The notes: generated from the sequence alone by a model not told the origin. A DNA stretch of 64,000 nt from CAMLHP01 sp035712285 (GCA_035712285.1 DASTBA010000084.1:1-64000); one strand, 5' to 3'; positions 43,874-52,136 are shown, counted from the first letter of the stretch. Numbers and translations: made by a program.

Positions 43874-44289
43874 CCGTCTTCCAGCTTGGCGAGATCCGCC
43901 TCCAGGTCCGGGCCCGGGTCGCGTGGGCGGCGCCAGTACCACCATTCGCGCTCCGGTTCCCATCCCTCGTCCCGTGCCACGTCCTCACCCCAGAGACATT
44001 GATCGAGCGGCTCGGTGAGCATCCGGAAACGCTTGTCGCTTGCCGCGATCTCCTCCTTGATCTTGCCGGCTTCCGCCTTGGGCAGGTGGCCGAGAGCGCC
44101 GGCCAGGAGGGTGCGGGTATCCATGTCGTTGAGGTAGTCGTCCAGGGTGTAGGGATAGTGGTCCTCGAGCGAGTGAACGACCTCCTGCCAGCGCTCGACC
44201 AGGCCCGGCACCCCGGCACGCACGATGTGCGCGGGGCAGCCCCTGGCCCGGAGCCAGTCGCGCACGGGATCGGAGCGTTTGGTGGTCAT
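43867..44289 (-). CDS. Hypothetical protein
   Basis: The 140-aa acidic, Trp-rich cytoplasmic protein starts at ATG 44289. Landmarks are VRDWLRARGCPAHIVRAGVP, LEDHYPYTLDDYLNDMDTR and EPEREWWYWRRPRDPGPD. The pattern suggests a helical protein without a catalytic motif. Its last codons lie inside the palindrome at 43840-43873. I recall similar small proteins of unknown function in Chloroflexota and Gemmatimonadota but cannot name a family. Confidence 0.65.
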   Translation of the reverse strand: MTTKRSDPVRDWLRARGCPAHIVRAGVPGLVERWQEVVHSLEDHYPYTLDDYLNDMDTRTLLAGALGHLPKAEAGKIKEEIAASDKRFRMLTEPLDQCLWGEDVARDEGWEPEREWWYWRRPRDPGPDLEADLAKLEDGL

Positions 44290-44310
44290 GGGCCATATCC
44301 TCCCTTCGGT

Positions 44311-44748
44311 TCAGTCGCCGCGGCGTGCCGCCTGTCGCCGAAAATACCGCCCCCCGTCATTGGGGCGGAAGAAGGTCCGGATGGTGCCGTCGCGGTCGAA
44401 CGCGATGAAGCTGCCGGTGGCGGTGTCGAACCGGGTGACGACCGAATCCGCCCGCCGGATCTCGAGCACCGTCGCCGACACCGGCGCATCGCGCAGCGCC
44501 TGCGCCTGGTGCAGGTATTCGTCCATCGTGATGCGGCCGAACTCCCGGCCGTGCTTTCCGTAGTGGAGGCGTAGCAGCTCCGGCGTGCGGAAACCGCGGC
44601 CGCTCACGACCGAGGCGGCCCCGGACGTTGCCGTCACCCGATCCCGATGCGGCGCCTGCAGCACCGCCATCAGCACCACGAGCAGTGCGGCGCCCAACGC
44701 CACGAATGCGGGCAGTGCGCGACGACCGCGGGGCGGCACGACACTCAT
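44311..44748 (-). CDS. Single-pass membrane protein with a polymorphic-toxin-like (BECR-type RNase) domain
   Basis: The 145-aa product has one N-terminal membrane helix (LPAFVALGAALLVVLMAVL) and a 95-residue outer domain. The domain has LLRLHYGKHGREFGRITMDE, YLHQAQALRD, RRADSVVTRFDTATGSFIAF and DRDGTIRTFFRPNDGGRY. This is the order of conserved blocks (KHG...FG, a Tyr helix, RYD..T..F, dG.i.T.f.P) found in C-terminal RNase domains of polymorphic toxins of the BECR fold. The match is from memory of the pattern. No immunity gene is evident. It overlaps the upstream TPR gene as ATGA. Confidence 0.6.
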   Translation of the reverse strand: MSVVPPRGRRALPAFVALGAALLVVLMAVLQAPHRDRVTATSGAASVVSGRGFRTPELLRLHYGKHGREFGRITMDEYLHQAQALRDAPVSATVLEIRRADSVVTRFDTATGSFIAFDRDGTIRTFFRPNDGGRYFRRQAARRGD

Positions 44749-46532
44749 CGGGGTCCACCTCCCAGGCGGGCCAGCCCCTCCCTCGCGAAACGGTCGTCGG
44801 GCGCCTGACGCAGCACCGCCTGAAACTCCGCCTGCGCCCGCGTCACGTCACCCGTGGCGGCGAGTGCGACGGCCAGGGCGTTCCGCAGCGTGATCGCAGT
44901 AGTATCCAGCGCCACCGCCTGGCGAAGCGCTGACACCGCCTCGTGCGGCCGGTTCGCCTCGAACAGCGCCCGGCCGAGATTATACCAGGCGTGCGCCGAA
45001 TTCGGCGTCTGGGCCACCAGAGTCCGGAACACGGAAGCAGCCTCGACTGACTGCCCGCTCATCGCCAGCGCCGCTCCGAGGTTCAGTTCGGCCTGCAGGT
45101 GGCCTGGACGGCGGGCCAGAACCTCTCGATAGATTCCGATCGCCTCCGGCAGTCGACCCTGCCTGAGCCGCACCGTCCCTAGCGCATACATGGCATCCGG
45201 ACTGCCCGGCTCCTGATCCAGTTGATGCCGGGCCATCGTCTCTTCCAGCGCGATGCGGCGGGCCGGATCCAGATCCACTTGCAGGGAAAGCGTTGCCATC
45301 TCGTCGTGCGAGCCGTTGCCGTGCATGACCCTGCGGGGAGGCCGGTTGGGATTCCGGGGATTGGAAGCCGAGTTGTCATAGACGTACCGCATGACCAGAC
45401 GGGTGCCGGCCGGCAGATCGAGAGGCGCCGCAAACCGGTACTGGTCCTGCCAGAAGAAATTCCAGTCGTCAATGCGGAGAAGCGTATCGACCTTCCCGCC
45501 AGGAAGGTCGGCGGTCACCCGCATCTGGCGGGCCAGGAAGTGAGCGTGAGGGTAGATGCTGAGGGCGCGCACCGGCACCGGCAGGGTGAGGCTGTCGCTC
45601 ACGGCATAGGCCGAGTCCCCCGCCGGAATGTCGATGTGCGCCGCCTTCAGGAGCACCACGGCCAGCGGGCGCGCCGGCGGAACGGGTGTGAAGTACAGGC
45701 CGATGCGGGGCCGTACCGAGCGTGCAGTGTCGGTCGGCGGCAGGTGCACCTGCACGATCAAGTCGCTTTCCGGAGGAAGAACCCACGCCAGGCTCTCGGG
45801 TTCGACGGCCGGCAACTTGCCCGGAGTCCAGGCCAGGAAGTGCCCGTCCGGAGGCTCCGAGGCGCCCATATCCATGCCGCCGAACCCCGGCTGCCCATCC
45901 TTCCCGGCCAGCGCCCGCGATGCGCGTTCGGGGTCGAGCTGGATGATCGCGTGATGCACAGCACCGCCAGGCCCGGGGGAGAACTCGACCGCGTGGACAA
46001 ACCGTTCACTGGCAAGTGGCACCGGAATGATGAGGTTGCGGAAGACATCGGTCGCGTGCGCCGGCTGCGTGAATGGCTCTGTCGCCTCCACCACGAGGTC
46101 GGGAGTGCCAAGCTGCCATTCACTGTGCCAAGGTGCCGCGGTCGCCGCCGAATCCGTCACCGCGCGCTCACCGCGTGGAGCGCCGGCCGCCGCCCAGTCC
46201 GCGAGCAGCTGCCGCTCCTTCGCTGAAAGCCGCCGGTCGCCGGCGAACCAGCCCGGAGCCGCCACCGGCAGCCACGGTGGCATGCGCCGTGCCTCGACTG
46301 CCGCGCGAACCGCACCGGCGTACTGCTTCGCGTCTGCATAAGTGGCGAGACTGAAGGGAGCGATCCCTCCCTGATGATGACAGGCCATGCAGCGCTCGGC
46401 CACAACCGGCTCGACCTGCCCGGTCCACGTGGGCGCATTGGCCATTGAGGCATGCTCTGGCCGGGCTTCGCAGCCGACCAGGACGCAGGTACCGATTATT
46501 GCGATCGCGGCCGGCTGCCAGTTCAGGATCAC
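44745..46532 (-). CDS. Cytochrome c / copper monooxygenase-like / TPR fusion lipoprotein
   Basis: The 595-aa lipoprotein starts at GTG 46532 (GTGA overlap with the nuclease gene); the lipobox is LVGC. Near residue 45 is a heme c motif in ERCMACHHQGG. The middle (about 150-430) resembles type II copper ascorbate-dependent monooxygenases of the PHM type, with candidate ligands AVHHAIIQLD, YPHAHFLARQM and VMHGNGSHDEM. At least four TPR repeats end the protein (ALGTVRLRQGRLPEAIGIYREVL, AWYNLGRALFEANRPHEAVSAL). GTG 46538 is an alternative start. The substrate is unknown. Confidence 0.8.
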   Translation of the reverse strand: MILNWQPAAIAIIGTCVLVGCEARPEHASMANAPTWTGQVEPVVAERCMACHHQGGIAPFSLATYADAKQYAGAVRAAVEARRMPPWLPVAAPGWFAGDRRLSAKERQLLADWAAAGAPRGERAVTDSAATAAPWHSEWQLGTPDLVVEATEPFTQPAHATDVFRNLIIPVPLASERFVHAVEFSPGPGGAVHHAIIQLDPERASRALAGKDGQPGFGGMDMGASEPPDGHFLAWTPGKLPAVEPESLAWVLPPESDLIVQVHLPPTDTARSVRPRIGLYFTPVPPARPLAVVLLKAAHIDIPAGDSAYAVSDSLTLPVPVRALSIYPHAHFLARQMRVTADLPGGKVDTLLRIDDWNFFWQDQYRFAAPLDLPAGTRLVMRYVYDNSASNPRNPNRPPRRVMHGNGSHDEMATLSLQVDLDPARRIALEETMARHQLDQEPGSPDAMYALGTVRLRQGRLPEAIGIYREVLARRPGHLQAELNLGAALAMSGQSVEAASVFRTLVAQTPNSAHAWYNLGRALFEANRPHEAVSALRQAVALDTTAITLRNALAVALAATGDVTRAQAEFQAVLRQAPDDRFAREGLARLGGGPR

Positions 46533-47014
46533 TTGCACTCGCCTTTCCGATAGGCACTGGGTATACACAACCGATTCCTGCCCCCCCAAAGCCCGGCCTT
46601 GGCCATCCTCGCCCTCCGCTCCGCCCGTTCCAGGCGCTCGACATATCGCACGTCCGGTGGCACTGTATAGAGCACGGCCCAGCCACTGGCCACCATGCGC
46701 TCGTTCACCAGCGTGTCGCCCCGCCACACCCACGCGAGCTGCCGTCCGTAACGGTCGGTGCGCGACACATCCCGCTCGAGACGCACCGTGTCCCCCAGCG
46801 GCAGCCAGCGCGCGAGGCGGGCGGTGGCGGAATCATGGATCACCCCCTGGCCGCGTTCCGGTGCGTCGAATCCGATCGGGCGCACCTTGACGCCGCCCCG
46901 GCACCAGAAGGTGTCGCCGTCCACGATCCGGCTGACGACGCAGGCGACGATCGCCTGCGCCCGGACCGGACGGGACCATACGGCCAGCAACAGAAGAACC
47001 CACAGGCTTCGCAT
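46529..47014 (-). CDS. Secreted thermonuclease-family (SNase-like) nuclease
   Basis: The 161-aa product starts at ATG 47014 with a signal peptide (SLWVLLLLAVWSRPVRAQ). The staphylococcal-nuclease fold is marked by RIVDGDTFWC, the catalytic RPIGFDAPE, and TDRYGRQLAWVW, which keeps the second catalytic Arg. Family members hydrolyse DNA and RNA with calcium. Its start codon overlaps head to head with that of the divergent gene. Three Cys residues may form disulphides in the periplasm. Confidence 0.88.
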   Translation of the reverse strand: MRSLWVLLLLAVWSRPVRAQAIVACVVSRIVDGDTFWCRGGVKVRPIGFDAPERGQGVIHDSATARLARWLPLGDTVRLERDVSRTDRYGRQLAWVWRGDTLVNERMVASGWAVLYTVPPDVRYVERLERAERRARMAKAGLWGGRNRLCIPSAYRKGECK

Positions 47015-48392
47015 GGCTGATCCCGAGAAGAAACCCGGCGGTATCGTGGAACGCACCGCGGCCGTGCCGGCCAGCCCGGAACAGGTCTACACCTGGCTCA
47101 CGCGGGCCGGCGCGCTCCAGCACCTGCTGCCGCCCTGGAGCGGGGCGCGGGTGATGGAACAGCCGCCCGCCATCGCGGACGGGGCGCGGGTCGGACTGGC
47201 GCTGCCGGCCGGTCCGCTCACGCTACGCTGGGCGGCCCGCTACCGCAACACCATCCCCGGCCGCCAGTTCGTCGCCGAGCAGGTGAGCGGCCCCTTCCGC
47301 CGATGGGTGCACCTGCACCGGATGACGCCGGAAGACAACGGATACACCCAGGTACTCGACCGCGTCGAGTTCGATCTGCCGCTGGGCCATGCCGGCCGGC
47401 TCGCGGCCCCGCTGGTACGCCGCCGGATCGGTCGCCTGCTCGATTATCGTCACGCCGTGCTGGCCGACGAATTCCGGCAGGGCATGCCGGCGCAGCCGCT
47501 CCGGGTCGCGGTCACCGGTGCCACCGGATTCATCGGCTCCCGGCTGGTGCCGGCGCTCCGGGCGGCCGGCCACTCGGTACGTCGCATCGTCCGGCATAAT
47601 CCGACGGGCGATGACATCGTCTGGGATCCGGACGCCGGCCTGCTCGATGCCCGCCAGCTCGAGGGCACCGACGCCGTGATCCACCTGGCGGGTGCGAGCA
47701 TTGCCGGCGGGCGCTGGACCGCGGAGCGCAAGGCGGTGCTGGTCCGGAGCCGCACGGCCGGCACGGCCCTGCTCGCACGCACGCTGGCACGTCTCGCCCG
47801 GAGGCCTGCGGTGCTCGTCTCCATGTCCGCGGCCGGGTACTACGGTGATCGCGGTGATACCGGTCTCACCGAATCCAGCGAGCCGGGCGACGATTTCCTG
47901 GCCACGACCGCTACCGCGTGGGAAGCGAGCGCCAACCCCGCGCGGGAGGCCGGGATCCGCGTGGTGCATCCGCGTCCGCAACTCGTCCTGTCGCCGGCCG
48001 GCGGCGCCCTTCCGCGCCTGGCCCTGCCGATCCGGCTGGGCGCCGGCGGGCGCCTGGGAACCGGGCGGCAGTGGATCAGCTGGATTGCGCTCGACGACGT
48101 GCTCGGCGCCCTGCGCTACATGATCGAGCACGATGACCTGCACGGCCCCGTGAACCTCGTGGCGCCCGAGGCGATAACCAACGCCGCATTCATGCACACC
48201 CTCGGCCGGGTGCTCCACCGGCCGTCACGAATCCCGGCGCCAGCGTTTGCGCTCCGCCTCCTGCTTGGCGAAATGGCCGACGCCCTGCTGCTCGCCAGCC
48301 AGCGTGTCGGACCGGCGGCGCTCGCACGGAGCGGGTATCGCATGCGATATCCGGAACTGGAGGGGGCATTGAGGCATGTGATGGGGCAGTAG
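47013..48392 (+). CDS. TIGR01777-family protein: SRPBCC domain fused to an SDR epimerase-like domain
   Basis: The 459-aa protein has an N-terminal SRPBCC (START-like) ligand-binding domain (VERTAAVPASPEQVYTWLTR, about 10-155), then an NAD(P)-binding domain of the SDR39U1/TIGR01777 type (VAVTGATGFIGSRLVPAL at about 165, VIHLAGASIAGGRW, SAAGYYGDRGD). The C-terminal DUF1731-like segment (PAFALRLLLGEMADALLLASQRV) completes the family form. The ATG is preceded by AGG. The family is linked to cell-division or lipid roles in some organisms, but no reaction is established. Confidence 0.88.
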   Translation: MADPEKKPGGIVERTAAVPASPEQVYTWLTRAGALQHLLPPWSGARVMEQPPAIADGARVGLALPAGPLTLRWAARYRNTIPGRQFVAEQVSGPFRRWVHLHRMTPEDNGYTQVLDRVEFDLPLGHAGRLAAPLVRRRIGRLLDYRHAVLADEFRQGMPAQPLRVAVTGATGFIGSRLVPALRAAGHSVRRIVRHNPTGDDIVWDPDAGLLDARQLEGTDAVIHLAGASIAGGRWTAERKAVLVRSRTAGTALLARTLARLARRPAVLVSMSAAGYYGDRGDTGLTESSEPGDDFLATTATAWEASANPAREAGIRVVHPRPQLVLSPAGGALPRLALPIRLGAGGRLGTGRQWISWIALDDVLGALRYMIEHDDLHGPVNLVAPEAITNAAFMHTLGRVLHRPSRIPAPAFALRLLLGEMADALLLASQRVGPAALARSGYRMRYPELEGALRHVMGQ

Positions 48393-48393
48393 A

Positions 48394-48411
48394 GGCGGCC
48401 TGCAGGCCGCC
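48394..48411. repeat. Short GC palindrome between the TIGR01777 gene and queC
   Basis: GGCGGCCTG is followed by its exact complement CAGGCCGCC, then CCCTGC. It lies 1 nt after the stop codon and about 6 nt before the queC -10-like TATTTT. It resembles the GGGGC-family elements at 43840 and 49128. Confidence 0.6.
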
Positions 48412-48430
48412 CCTGCTATTTTCTCCCAGC

Positions 48431-49129
48431 ATGTCCGCCCCGCGCGCCGTCGTGCTGCTCTCCGGCGGCATGGATTCCGCCACCGCCGCCGCCATCGCGC
48501 GAGCCGACGGCTTCCTCCTGCATGCCCTCACCGTGCGCTACGGCCAGCGGCACGCGGTGGAACTCGAAGCCGCCCGCCGGGTGGCGCGTGCGCTGGGCGT
48601 CGTGGAGCATCGGGCCGTGGACGTGGGCCTCGATGCCATCGGCGGCTCGGCGCTGACCGACGCGATTCCGGTGCCGATGGACCGCGCCGCAAGCGCCCTG
48701 GGCTCGGACATCCCCGCCACCTACGTGCCGGCCCGGAATACCGTCTTTCTGTCGCTGGCGCTGGGCCATGCCGAGGTGGTGGGCGCGTTCGACATCGTCA
48801 TCGGCGCGAATGCGCTCGATTACAGCGGCTATCCCGATTGCCGCCCGGAGTATCTCGCCGCCTTCGAGCGGCTGGCCAACCTTGCCACGCGAGCCGGTGC
48901 CGAAGGCCGCGGGCACTTCACGGTGCATGCTCCCCTGCTGCAGCTGACCAAGCGGGAGATCGTCCAGCGCGGCGCCGCACTGGGGGTGGATTTCTCCCTG
49001 ACCCACACCTGCTATGCCCCCGACGAGGCCGGACGCGCCTGCGGCCGCTGCGATGCCTGCCAGCTGCGCCTCAAGGGATTTCGGGAAGCGGGAATGGAAG
49101 ACCCGGTGCGATATCGCCCCGCGCCGTAG
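48431..49129 (+). CDS. queC: 7-cyano-7-deazaguanine synthase
   Basis: QueC makes preQ0 from 7-carboxy-7-deazaguanine, ammonia and ATP. The 232-aa protein has the PP-loop LLSGGMDSATAAA at residue 8, YGQRHAVELEAARRVA, and PATYVPARNTVFLSLALG. A C-terminal zinc site is formed by four Cys (HTCYAPDEAGRACGRCDACQ). TATTTT lies 8 nt before the ATG. Confidence 0.96.
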   Translation: MSAPRAVVLLSGGMDSATAAAIARADGFLLHALTVRYGQRHAVELEAARRVARALGVVEHRAVDVGLDAIGGSALTDAIPVPMDRAASALGSDIPATYVPARNTVFLSLALGHAEVVGAFDIVIGANALDYSGYPDCRPEYLAAFERLANLATRAGAEGRGHFTVHAPLLQLTKREIVQRGAALGVDFSLTHTCYAPDEAGRACGRCDACQLRLKGFREAGMEDPVRYRPAP

Positions 49130-49151
49130 GGGCGCAACGCCTTGCGCCCCT
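49128..49151. repeat. GGGGCGCAA-type palindrome between queC and queE
   Basis: AGGGGCGCAA and TTGCGCCCCT flank a 4-nt loop (CGCC). It begins inside the queC stop codon. The core is the same as in the 42-bp palindrome at 39768. Confidence 0.75.
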
Positions 49152-49190
49152 GCGACGCGGGGCGCCCGATGCCACGAGTATATTTCCGCC

Positions 49191-49826
49191 ATGTCGTACG
49201 CCGTCAAGGAAATCTTCTATACCCTGCAGGGCGAGGGCGTTCACACCGGCCGCCCGGCGGTCTTCTGCCGCTTCGCGGGGTGCAATCTCTGGAATGGCCG
49301 CGAAGAGGATCGTGCGTCGGCCGTCTGCACCTTCTGCGACACCGATTTCACCGGCACCGACGGTGACGGCGGCGGGAAATTCCCGTCGCCCGAATCGCTG
49401 GCCGCGGCGGTGGCCAGTGCGTGGCCGGCCGGAGGGTCCGCCAGCCGGTTCGTCGTCTGCACCGGCGGGGAACCGCTGCTGCAGCTCGACGAGAAGCTGG
49501 TGCAGGCGCTCCACGACCGTGGCTTCACCGTCGCCGTGGAAACCAACGGTACCCAGGCGGCGCCCCCGGGCGTGGACTGGATCTGCGTGAGCCCGAAGGC
49601 GGAGGCGCCCCTGGTCCTGGCCACCGGCGACGAACTGAAGCTGGTCTACCCGCAGGAAGCGGCGCCCCCGGACCGGTTCGCCGCCCTGCCGTTCACGCAT
49701 TTCTTCCTGCAGCCGATGGACGGGCCCCGCCTCGAGGAAAACACCGCCCTGGCGCTGGAGTATTGCCTCGCCCACCCGCAGTGGCGCCTGAGCCTCCAGA
49801 CCCACAAGCTGCTCGGCATCCGGTGA
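49191..49826 (+). CDS. queE: 7-carboxy-7-deazaguanine synthase
   Basis: QueE is a radical SAM enzyme that contracts the ring of 6-carboxytetrahydropterin to 7-carboxy-7-deazaguanine. The 211-aa product has the family's unusual cluster motif C-x14-C-x2-C (GCNLWNG...VCTFCDT), YTLQGEGVHTGRPAVF at the N terminus, and VVCTGGEPLLQLD for AdoMet binding. TATATT lies 6 nt before the ATG. QueD is not in the window. Confidence 0.95.
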   Translation: MSYAVKEIFYTLQGEGVHTGRPAVFCRFAGCNLWNGREEDRASAVCTFCDTDFTGTDGDGGGKFPSPESLAAAVASAWPAGGSASRFVVCTGGEPLLQLDEKLVQALHDRGFTVAVETNGTQAAPPGVDWICVSPKAEAPLVLATGDELKLVYPQEAAPPDRFAALPFTHFFLQPMDGPRLEENTALALEYCLAHPQWRLSLQTHKLLGIR

Positions 49827-50440
49827 AGGCCTATTCCGACCGGCTGAGCCACGCCTTCGCCTTCTCCGCGAAGCACTACGGCAACCGTGCACCGGCGGTC
49901 AACACCCCGGCCTACCTGGCGCACCCGGCCAACGTGGCCGTGATTCTCGCGCGGCACGACGCCGACGAGCTCACCCTGGTGGCGAGCGTGCTGCACCACG
50001 TGCTCGAGGAGAGCCAGGGACGCCAGCGCGCCGAGCTGGAGAGCAAGATCGCCGGCAAGTTCGGGCCGGTGGTGCTGGCGGTGGCGCGCGAGGCGCTGGA
50101 GCCGCGCTACGACCCGGGCGCCGGCGAGGGCGCCTGGCACGAGAGCCGGCGCACCTACCTCGCCATGCTGGCGGACGCCTCGCCCCGGGCGCTCGACATC
50201 TGCGCCGCGGACGAGCTGCAGCGGTGCGGCGACCTGGCGGCGACCATCCGGCGCCTCGGTGCGGAGTATGTGCGTGCGGCGGCGCGGGTGTCGTCCGAAG
50301 AGACCATCTGGTGGTACCGCGCACTGGTGGAGCAGCTGAGCACGCGGCCGGACTGGCCCTCGCACGCCCTGCTCGAAGAATTGCGTCATGCCAGTGCCGC
50401 CCTGCTGCACTGTCTCAGGCCATTCGGAGATCCTGGATGA
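49823..50440 (+). CDS. HD-domain-like protein, RelA/SpoT-hydrolase-like fold with altered HD
   Basis: The 205-aa protein starts at GTG 49823, overlapping queE as GTGA. The N terminus has the layout of the (p)ppGpp hydrolase/MESH1 HD domain: SHAFAFSAKHYGNRAP, PAYLAHPANVAVILARHDAD, and VASVLHHVLEES where the family normally reads LHD(V/T)(V/I)EDT. The Asp of HD is replaced by His and the ED by EE/S, so metal binding or activity may differ. The Cys- and Arg-rich C-terminal half is unrecognised. A nucleotide phosphohydrolase role is only a suggestion. Confidence 0.7.
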   Translation: MKAYSDRLSHAFAFSAKHYGNRAPAVNTPAYLAHPANVAVILARHDADELTLVASVLHHVLEESQGRQRAELESKIAGKFGPVVLAVAREALEPRYDPGAGEGAWHESRRTYLAMLADASPRALDICAADELQRCGDLAATIRRLGAEYVRAAARVSSEETIWWYRALVEQLSTRPDWPSHALLEELRHASAALLHCLRPFGDPG

Positions 50441-51939
50441 ATCGTCGTTTCGTCACCGCGAGTCTCGTGACCCTCGCCCTGGCCGGGGCCTGCATGCCGC
50501 CGGCCCCGGCGCCGACCCGCCCGCTCCGGTTCCTGTCCGTCAACGACGTCTATGTGCTGGATACGCTGACGGACGGCAGCGGCGGGCTGGCGCGGGTCGT
50601 GACGGTCCGGAACCGCGTGGCCACCGAGGGGCCCGTGATCTTCACGCTGGCGGGCGACGTGCTCTCCCCCAGCCTGCTCAGCAAGTACTACCACGGCGCC
50701 CAGATGGTGAGCGCGCTCAACGCCGCCCGCCTCGATTATGCCACCTTCGGCAATCACGAATTCGAGATCCCCCGTGACACCCTGGTGGCCCGGATCCGGG
50801 AATCGAAATTCAAGTGGCTCTCCGCCAACTGCGTGGAGGCATCCGGCCAGCCGTTCCCCGGCGTCCTCGCGTGGGACACCGTCCACACGCAGGGGACGGT
50901 CGTTGGCATCTTCGGGCTCACGATTCCGGAACCGGACTATCGCCCGTGGGTCCGCTGCGGCGATCCCGACAGCGCCGCCCACGCCGCCATCGATACCCTG
51001 GGCAAGGTGGGGGCGAAATTCATCGTGGCGCTCACCCACCAGGCGCTGGCCACCGACGAGGCCCTGCTCCGCCGCGAGCCGGCCCTCGACCTGGTGCTCG
51101 GCGGGCATGAGCACGAGAACCATGACGAGCTGGTCAACGGGCGCCACGTGGTGAAGGCGGATGCGAACTCGCGGAGCGCGCAGTTCGTGACCGTCTGGGG
51201 TTCAGCCGGCGCCTGGCGCCAGCAGCCGATCCTGGTCCGGATGGATGCGCGGATACCGCCCGATACGCTGGTGCAGCGCGTGGTCCGGAACTGGGACGAC
51301 AGTCTCAAGGCGCGCCTCGGACCGGAAGAGACGATCGGTACGGCCACCGGCCCGGTCGAGGCCCGGGATGCCGTCTCCCGCCGGCAGGAGAGCGCCATCG
51401 GGGATATCGTGACCGACGCCATGCGATGGGGACATGGCGCGGACGTGGCGCTGCTGAACGCCGGCACGCTGCGGCTGGATGATGTGATCCCGCCCGGCCC
51501 GGTCACCAATTACACGCTGGAATCGCTCTTCCTGTTTTCGGACGACGCGCGCAGCGTGAAGTTCCCGCTCAGCGGCGTGCGCCTGCGCGAACTCCTGGAG
51601 CACAGCGTCGCCAGCGTGGGGTCGGGGCCATTCCTGCAGGTCTCGGGCATCCGGTTCACCTACGACCCGTCGGCCGCGAGCGGCAAGCGCATCGTGGGTG
51701 CCGTCGCCCGGAGCGACGGGCGGCCGATCCTGCCGGACGACACCGTGACGGTGGCCTTCGACGTCTATCCCGCCTGCGAGTCGGGCGATGGGTACCGGGT
51801 GCCGGAAGCACAGGCGGCGTGTGCGGCCTGGCAACAGGCGCCGCGCGCAGCGGACCTGGTACGGCGCTATGTGAACGAGGAACTAGGCGGCAAGTTCGTG
51901 GCGCCGGTCGCGGACCGGATCACCCGCGTCGGGGGCTGA
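50437..51939 (+). CDS. 5'-nucleotidase/UshA-like metallophosphoesterase, lipoprotein
   Basis: The 500-aa protein starts at ATG 50437 (ATGA overlap, GGAG upstream). It has a lipoprotein signal (lipobox AGAC). The calcineurin-like phosphoesterase domain shows FLSVNDVY, the site TLAGDVLSPS, TFGNHEFEIP, VALTHQA and LGGHEHENHD. The C-terminal nucleotidase domain has RRQESAIGDIVTDAMRWG, NAGTLRLDD and FLQVSGIRFTYDP. It presumably hydrolyses nucleotides or nucleotide sugars in the periplasm. The first metal motif reads ND rather than DxH, a small departure from the family. Confidence 0.88.
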   Translation: MNRRFVTASLVTLALAGACMPPAPAPTRPLRFLSVNDVYVLDTLTDGSGGLARVVTVRNRVATEGPVIFTLAGDVLSPSLLSKYYHGAQMVSALNAARLDYATFGNHEFEIPRDTLVARIRESKFKWLSANCVEASGQPFPGVLAWDTVHTQGTVVGIFGLTIPEPDYRPWVRCGDPDSAAHAAIDTLGKVGAKFIVALTHQALATDEALLRREPALDLVLGGHEHENHDELVNGRHVVKADANSRSAQFVTVWGSAGAWRQQPILVRMDARIPPDTLVQRVVRNWDDSLKARLGPEETIGTATGPVEARDAVSRRQESAIGDIVTDAMRWGHGADVALLNAGTLRLDDVIPPGPVTNYTLESLFLFSDDARSVKFPLSGVRLRELLEHSVASVGSGPFLQVSGIRFTYDPSAASGKRIVGAVARSDGRPILPDDTVTVAFDVYPACESGDGYRVPEAQAACAAWQQAPRAADLVRRYVNEELGGKFVAPVADRITRVGG

Positions 51940-51949
51940 AAAACACAAA

Positions 51950-51977
51950 TCCCGGCGGGCAGAATGCCCGGCCGGGA
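51950..51977 (+). terminator. GC hairpin after the UshA-like gene
   Basis: TCCCGGC-GGGC and GCCC-G-GCCGGGA form an 11-bp stem with one bulged G and an AGAAT loop, 10 nt after the stop codon. No T-run follows. Confidence 0.45.
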
Positions 51978-51981
51978 AGAG

Positions 51982-52074
51982 GCTGGTCTTAGCCGATTTT
52001 CATCACCCAGGCGGCAAGACCGGAAATCCCTGGGGCCCCAAGGGGCTATGTCCTTGGGCCTAAGCATAACCAGC
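51982..52074 (+). ncRNA. Unassigned structured RNA element upstream of the GGDEF gene
   Basis: A closing stem GCTGGT (51982-51987) with ACCAGC (52069-52074) continues as CTTAG/CTAAG across a 4-nt bulge. Inside are two arms: CCCAGG/CCTGGG (52006-52011 with 52029-52034, containing a small CGG/CCG stem) and CCCAAGG/CCTTGGG (52037-52043 with 52052-52058). The result is a three-way junction of 93 nt. It lies 62 nt before the diguanylate cyclase ATG. I compared it by eye with c-di-GMP-I, TPP, purine and SRP RNA patterns and found no match. It could be a riboswitch, a small RNA, or chance pairing in GC-rich DNA. Confidence 0.4.
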
Positions 52075-52136
52075 AGTGTCGGTTGCCGCAAGGGGTGCGC
52101 TCCCCCGAGGGCATGCTTTTCGCTATCTTCCCCCGC

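Noticed and set aside
51982..52074. c-di-GMP-I riboswitch before the GGDEF gene
   Set aside because: The conserved bases of that class are absent; only the stem layout and the gene context are suggestive, so no class is assigned.
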